A stretch of DNA of 64,000 nt from Forficula auricularia (taxonomy: Eukaryota; Arthropoda; Insecta; Dermaptera; Forficulidae), in contig JALMQS010000085.1 of assembly GCA_024734495.1 (NCBI GenBank), positions 19,891,636 through 19,955,635 of the forward strand, in the 5' to 3' direction. Below, piece by piece: positions 61,196-64,000 of the stretch. Numbering within the stretch: the stretch's first letter is position 1; each line of letters opens with the position of its first letter. A program made the translations under genes and the position numbers. The notes beneath the pieces were generated by a model. It searched no databases, was not told the DNA's origin, and saw only the letters and a list, made by a program, of their open reading frames with translations.

Positions 61196-61226
61196 TTGAA
61201 AAAGTCTCGAGAGAGACGAAACGTTG
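61196..61226 (+). ncRNA. Hammerhead-like motif, solitary PLE-type end
   Basis: TTGAAAA (61196-61202; two changes from CTGAAGA), one base, GTCTC/GAGAC stem with a GAGA loop (61204-61217), GAAA (61218-61221) then CGTTG. Stem II is perfect, but the catalytic strand is altered (CTGA to TTGA, GA to AA), so it is probably inactive. 'Accaatgttgttc' upstream and 'gttgtacaaaaattg' downstream fit the PLE end seen at 32731-32760. Confidence 0.35.
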
Positions 61227-61507
61227 TACAAAAATTGAAGAAGAACTTCAATAAAAAAACTTTGTCCAATAAACTGAATTTTTAATCTACTAAGCATAAT
61301 GGACATTAATCAACATAATAAAATACAATAACATATAAAACATAAATAGGATTAATAAATGTATGAGAGTATACCAATGAAATATAATTAAATCAAAGCC
61401 AGCAATAATAGCAATAAATAAAATAACACATTTTAAGTAAATTAAATAGAATTTTTCATACATCGTCCAGGTATAGTTAAAAAAAATATTGCCGTCTACA
61501 TTTTTTT

Positions 61508-61735
61508 TCTACAAAATCTTTAATAGTGTCAAACGAAATTGCTTCCATTCTATTGATAAAATCGTCAAATCATTTATTCTCTTTTCCGATATTGTTGATA
61601 TTAAATAATTTTGTATTCTTTTGACACATGAAAAAGACCTTTCGGAAGACGCATTAGTAATTGCCAAGGTCTTAAAAATTCTTAAAGCTATATTACATTC
61701 GGAAATATAACATAAGTTATGGTAGAGGGAATCAA
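61508..61735 (-). pseudogene. hAT transposase C-terminal dimerisation domain (hATC)
   Basis: The minus-strand frame, too broken for a long ORF, reads ECNIALRIFKTLAITNASSE, then RSFSCVKRIQNYLISTISEK, RINDLTILSIE. After a +1 shift it continues AISFDTIKDFVEK. This is the hATC signature (LTL.VT.ASSERSFS.LK.IK..LRS.M...RL..L..LSIE) used for transposase dimerisation. The family is clear by pattern, ZMYM1-like. The frameshift and the lack of upstream sequence make it non-functional. Confidence 0.75.
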
Positions 61736-63102
61736 AGAATTTTAATTTAAATCAACGAATCGCACCCGCAACATGGCTGGTCCATGGGCACATGTGCACA
61801 CTTGAGCGTGGAAACAGCAGAGAGAAATAAAGTTTCCCGTCTAAATAAAAATTCATAAAAGCATCAATGTCGAAATTAGGTATCCGTAGAAAATTTGCAG
61901 CCGTAGGCTTCAGCCTACTTAACCTAATAGGAAATCCGCCACTACTTCTGCACCCACACTTTATTACTTAGTTATTGGACATAAAAAAGTATATTACATT
62001 ATTTTGTACTTTTTAGTGAATTACTGACAAAAGCGTGTTTTTAGTAGGGGGAGTCAAAAAATGAAAATCCAGGCCCTTGGACCAAACTTAAACAGAAGTA
62101 TATGGTAAAGTCAAGTGGATGGCCACATCAGAACGTGTTAATTTTTTTTTTATTTTTCATTTGATGAACTGGTTATTAAAGAGGCATTTTTTTAAAAAGT
62201 AAATTTTAATATCATAACGGCTTAATAAGATTTTTTGGGGATGCTGTTTATTTTCTCTCTGTTTTGTTTTTTAAGAAGTTTCTAACGAGAACATTTATTG
62301 ATGTTAAAAAAAGGGAAAATCTATACAAATAAGAAAAGAATAATTAGACCTTTCTTCATTCATGGCTGAAGAAAAGGAAAAAATAAAAGAAATGTTCTTT
62401 ATTTCTTTTGCATTTTTTAAAAAAAATATTTCATTCAAGGTTCCGTACATACCTAACTCACAAAATATTTAGGATACCATATTCCTTTTATTAGTCGATG
62501 ATCTTTTTTTTGGGGGGGGAGGGAGGACAGCCACCTGATTAACCACCGCAAAGTTTCAATTTTAGTAATCCGATTAGAGATCAACTAGCTTTTTAGTAGA
62601 ATTGACAAATTTTTAAGTAACGAAATAATTTAATGATAAATACATAAGTGATTCAGTGAAACAGTAGGTATATATCTTCAATACTGTCGATTTTTCTAGG
62701 GGGCACATAGTTTTGTAGGAGGGGCACTTCCCCCTTGCCTCCTCCCTAACTACGTCCCATGCCGATGATAAGAAGAAAATAAATGATGGAAAAGAATGGT
62801 ACTGGCTGTATGTAGTAATCTAAATAATAATCCAAATTACGTATACGAGTTAGTACTCAAAATTCGGATATGAAAATAAGTGAATTTGCAAAAAAATTTC
62901 ATAATTTTAAGTTTAAATGTTTCTAAAACACCAGCAGGTTGCAAAAACACCGAAAAACGCCCACTTTGGGTTTTCGAAAATATTTTATTTGGTCCCTTTA
63001 AAAAATTGAAAATTATCAAAAGTATCAAGTGTCCTCTCTTGGAACAAATTGTTCAAATTTGATCTAGAAATAAAATTACATTTTTTCGGAATATTTTTAA
63101 TT

Positions 63103-63560
63103 TACCATACGAGGTATTGTTTTCGTGCATGAAAAGTGTTTTTTTTTTTTTTTTTTTTTGAATGAATTCACGTTTTTTCGGTCTACAATAAAATCTTGTA
63201 TAGTGAAGATCAAAAAAATTTATATTTTAAGTGATTGTTTTGTCAAAATGACTGATAGTGTATGTGTTTGTGTGTGTGTTATTAAATTTTTTGTACCGTC
63301 TCGATCAAAAATCAATGAATATGATATCAGAATCAAATTTTATATTTTTATAGATTATTATTTATTTTCAAATAAAAATCGAAGAAAGCTAATATTTCTA
63401 ATAATATAGTCTCATAATTAAAAGGAGATATTATTAAATGTTAATGGACCCAATTTTAAGGAGGCGTGGGGGAATTCTTTCGTATAAATGATTAGAAATT
63501 ATTTATTTTATTAAATATTACAGAGGGCCAGGTCTATGGTAAAGTCATGTAGCCACATCA
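63103..63560. mobile_element. Short arm-like copy of the ACTTTACCATA family
   Basis: Starts near TTTACCATACGAGGTATTGT with a long T run (63139-63159), passes 'aagtgattgttttgtcaaaa' and a poly-G patch, and ends GTCTATGGTAAAGTCATGTA then GCCACATCAGC. The order equals one arm of the 37262-41390 composite without the tandem units. The remaining 63561-64000 holds nothing recognised. Confidence 0.5.
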
Positions 63561-64000
63561 GCTTATTTTATCTCCGGCTGACGGGGCCCCTAATTTTTCC
63601 GGGCCCCTACTATATGTAATCCGGCACTGAATTCAAATAGCTTGTAAATTTCAGAATTGTATTTTATTTAGTTTAACAGCGTTACATACACTGCCTTGAC
63701 AGAAGAACAGACATACACTAATAGTGTCACGTTTTACTTTTCAAACGGAACCCTAAAAAGAAAAATCTGGTCGGAAGCTTTGTTCCTTATATTTAAAGTT
63801 CTCGAATTCTATGTTTATTTTAGTTTGATTAACAAGCCATCCGACCTGATTTTTTTTCAATATCAAAAAAATATTAATTATAATTTATTCTTTTAAAGAT
63901 TATTATAAATAATTTTTAAATAAAAACAAAATAGAAAAGGAAATAATTACTTCTATTTTTTGTTATTTGTTATCATTTCTTAATATAAATACAGAGAAAC

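Larger units (their letters stand above)
60767..62130. mobile_element. Element of the ACTTTACCATA family with a nested hAT remnant
   Basis: Outer ends GATGTAGCCACCCAGATGAC and its complement (about 62098-62130) match the arms of the 37262-41390 composite. Inside, a hAT-type pair CAGTGGCGGATTT (60799) and AAATCCGCCACTA (about 61931-61943) encloses the transposase C-terminus at 61508-61735 and a PLE-type motif at 61196-61221. The nested order (family element, hAT inside, PLE end inside that) gives a relative chronology. Confidence 0.55.

Noticed and set aside
1..64000. CRISPR arrays, bacterial operons, origins or attachment sites
   Set aside because: Exon-intron structure, animal transposon families and base composition mark this as eukaryotic nuclear DNA. 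The repeat arrays lack regular spacers.

Overview
This is an AT-rich eukaryotic (animal, most likely arthropod) genomic window dominated by introns and repeats. It contains no bacterial-style operons, RNA operons or CRISPR arrays. Only one cellular gene can be supported. Six short exons on the + strand (4404-4730, 11301-11365, 14433-14637, 19241-19386, 35404-35523, 51252-51503) have consensus AG/GT borders and matching splice phases. Joined, they give 370 codons and a stop. The Cys-rich plus globular C-terminal half resembles the arthropod GDNF-receptor-like protein Gfrl; that name rests on recall of the family and no alignment was run. The first coding exons (signal peptide and N-terminal GDNF-type domains) should lie left of the window. 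Introns are 3 to 16 kb long.

Layout: 1-4403, upstream intron with repeats; 4404-19386, four exons separated by 3-6.6 kb introns holding hAT, mariner and foldback elements; 19387-35403, a 16 kb intron with nested inverted repeats, Penelope-like (PLE) ends, a tRNA-derived SINE and a LINE scrap; 35524-51251, a 15.7 kb intron with a composite foldback element, hAT and TTAA-type MITEs and a 2.7 kb palindromic PLE insertion; 51252-51503, terminal exon; 51504-64000, 3' flank with a degenerate hAT element carrying a transposase fragment, another hAT transposase C-terminus and further inverted repeats.

Several insertions can be defined to the base by terminal repeats plus target-site duplications (TSDs). 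Examples are hAT elements with 8-bp TSDs (5023-6170, 17185-18065, 43760-44017), a mariner derivative with TA TSD (15106-15785), a small 165-bp MITE family with 8-bp TSD, a SINE with 8-bp TSD and three PLE-type insertions with 9-13-bp TSDs.

The most interesting pattern is a hammerhead-ribozyme-like core (CTGANGA, one extra base, a stem-loop, then GAAA and a tiny stem III). It recurs at the ends of PLE-type insertions of several unrelated sequence types, mostly as inverted pairs. The second is a pair of foldback elements with unrelated arms but the same tRNA-like (Pol III B-box) core.
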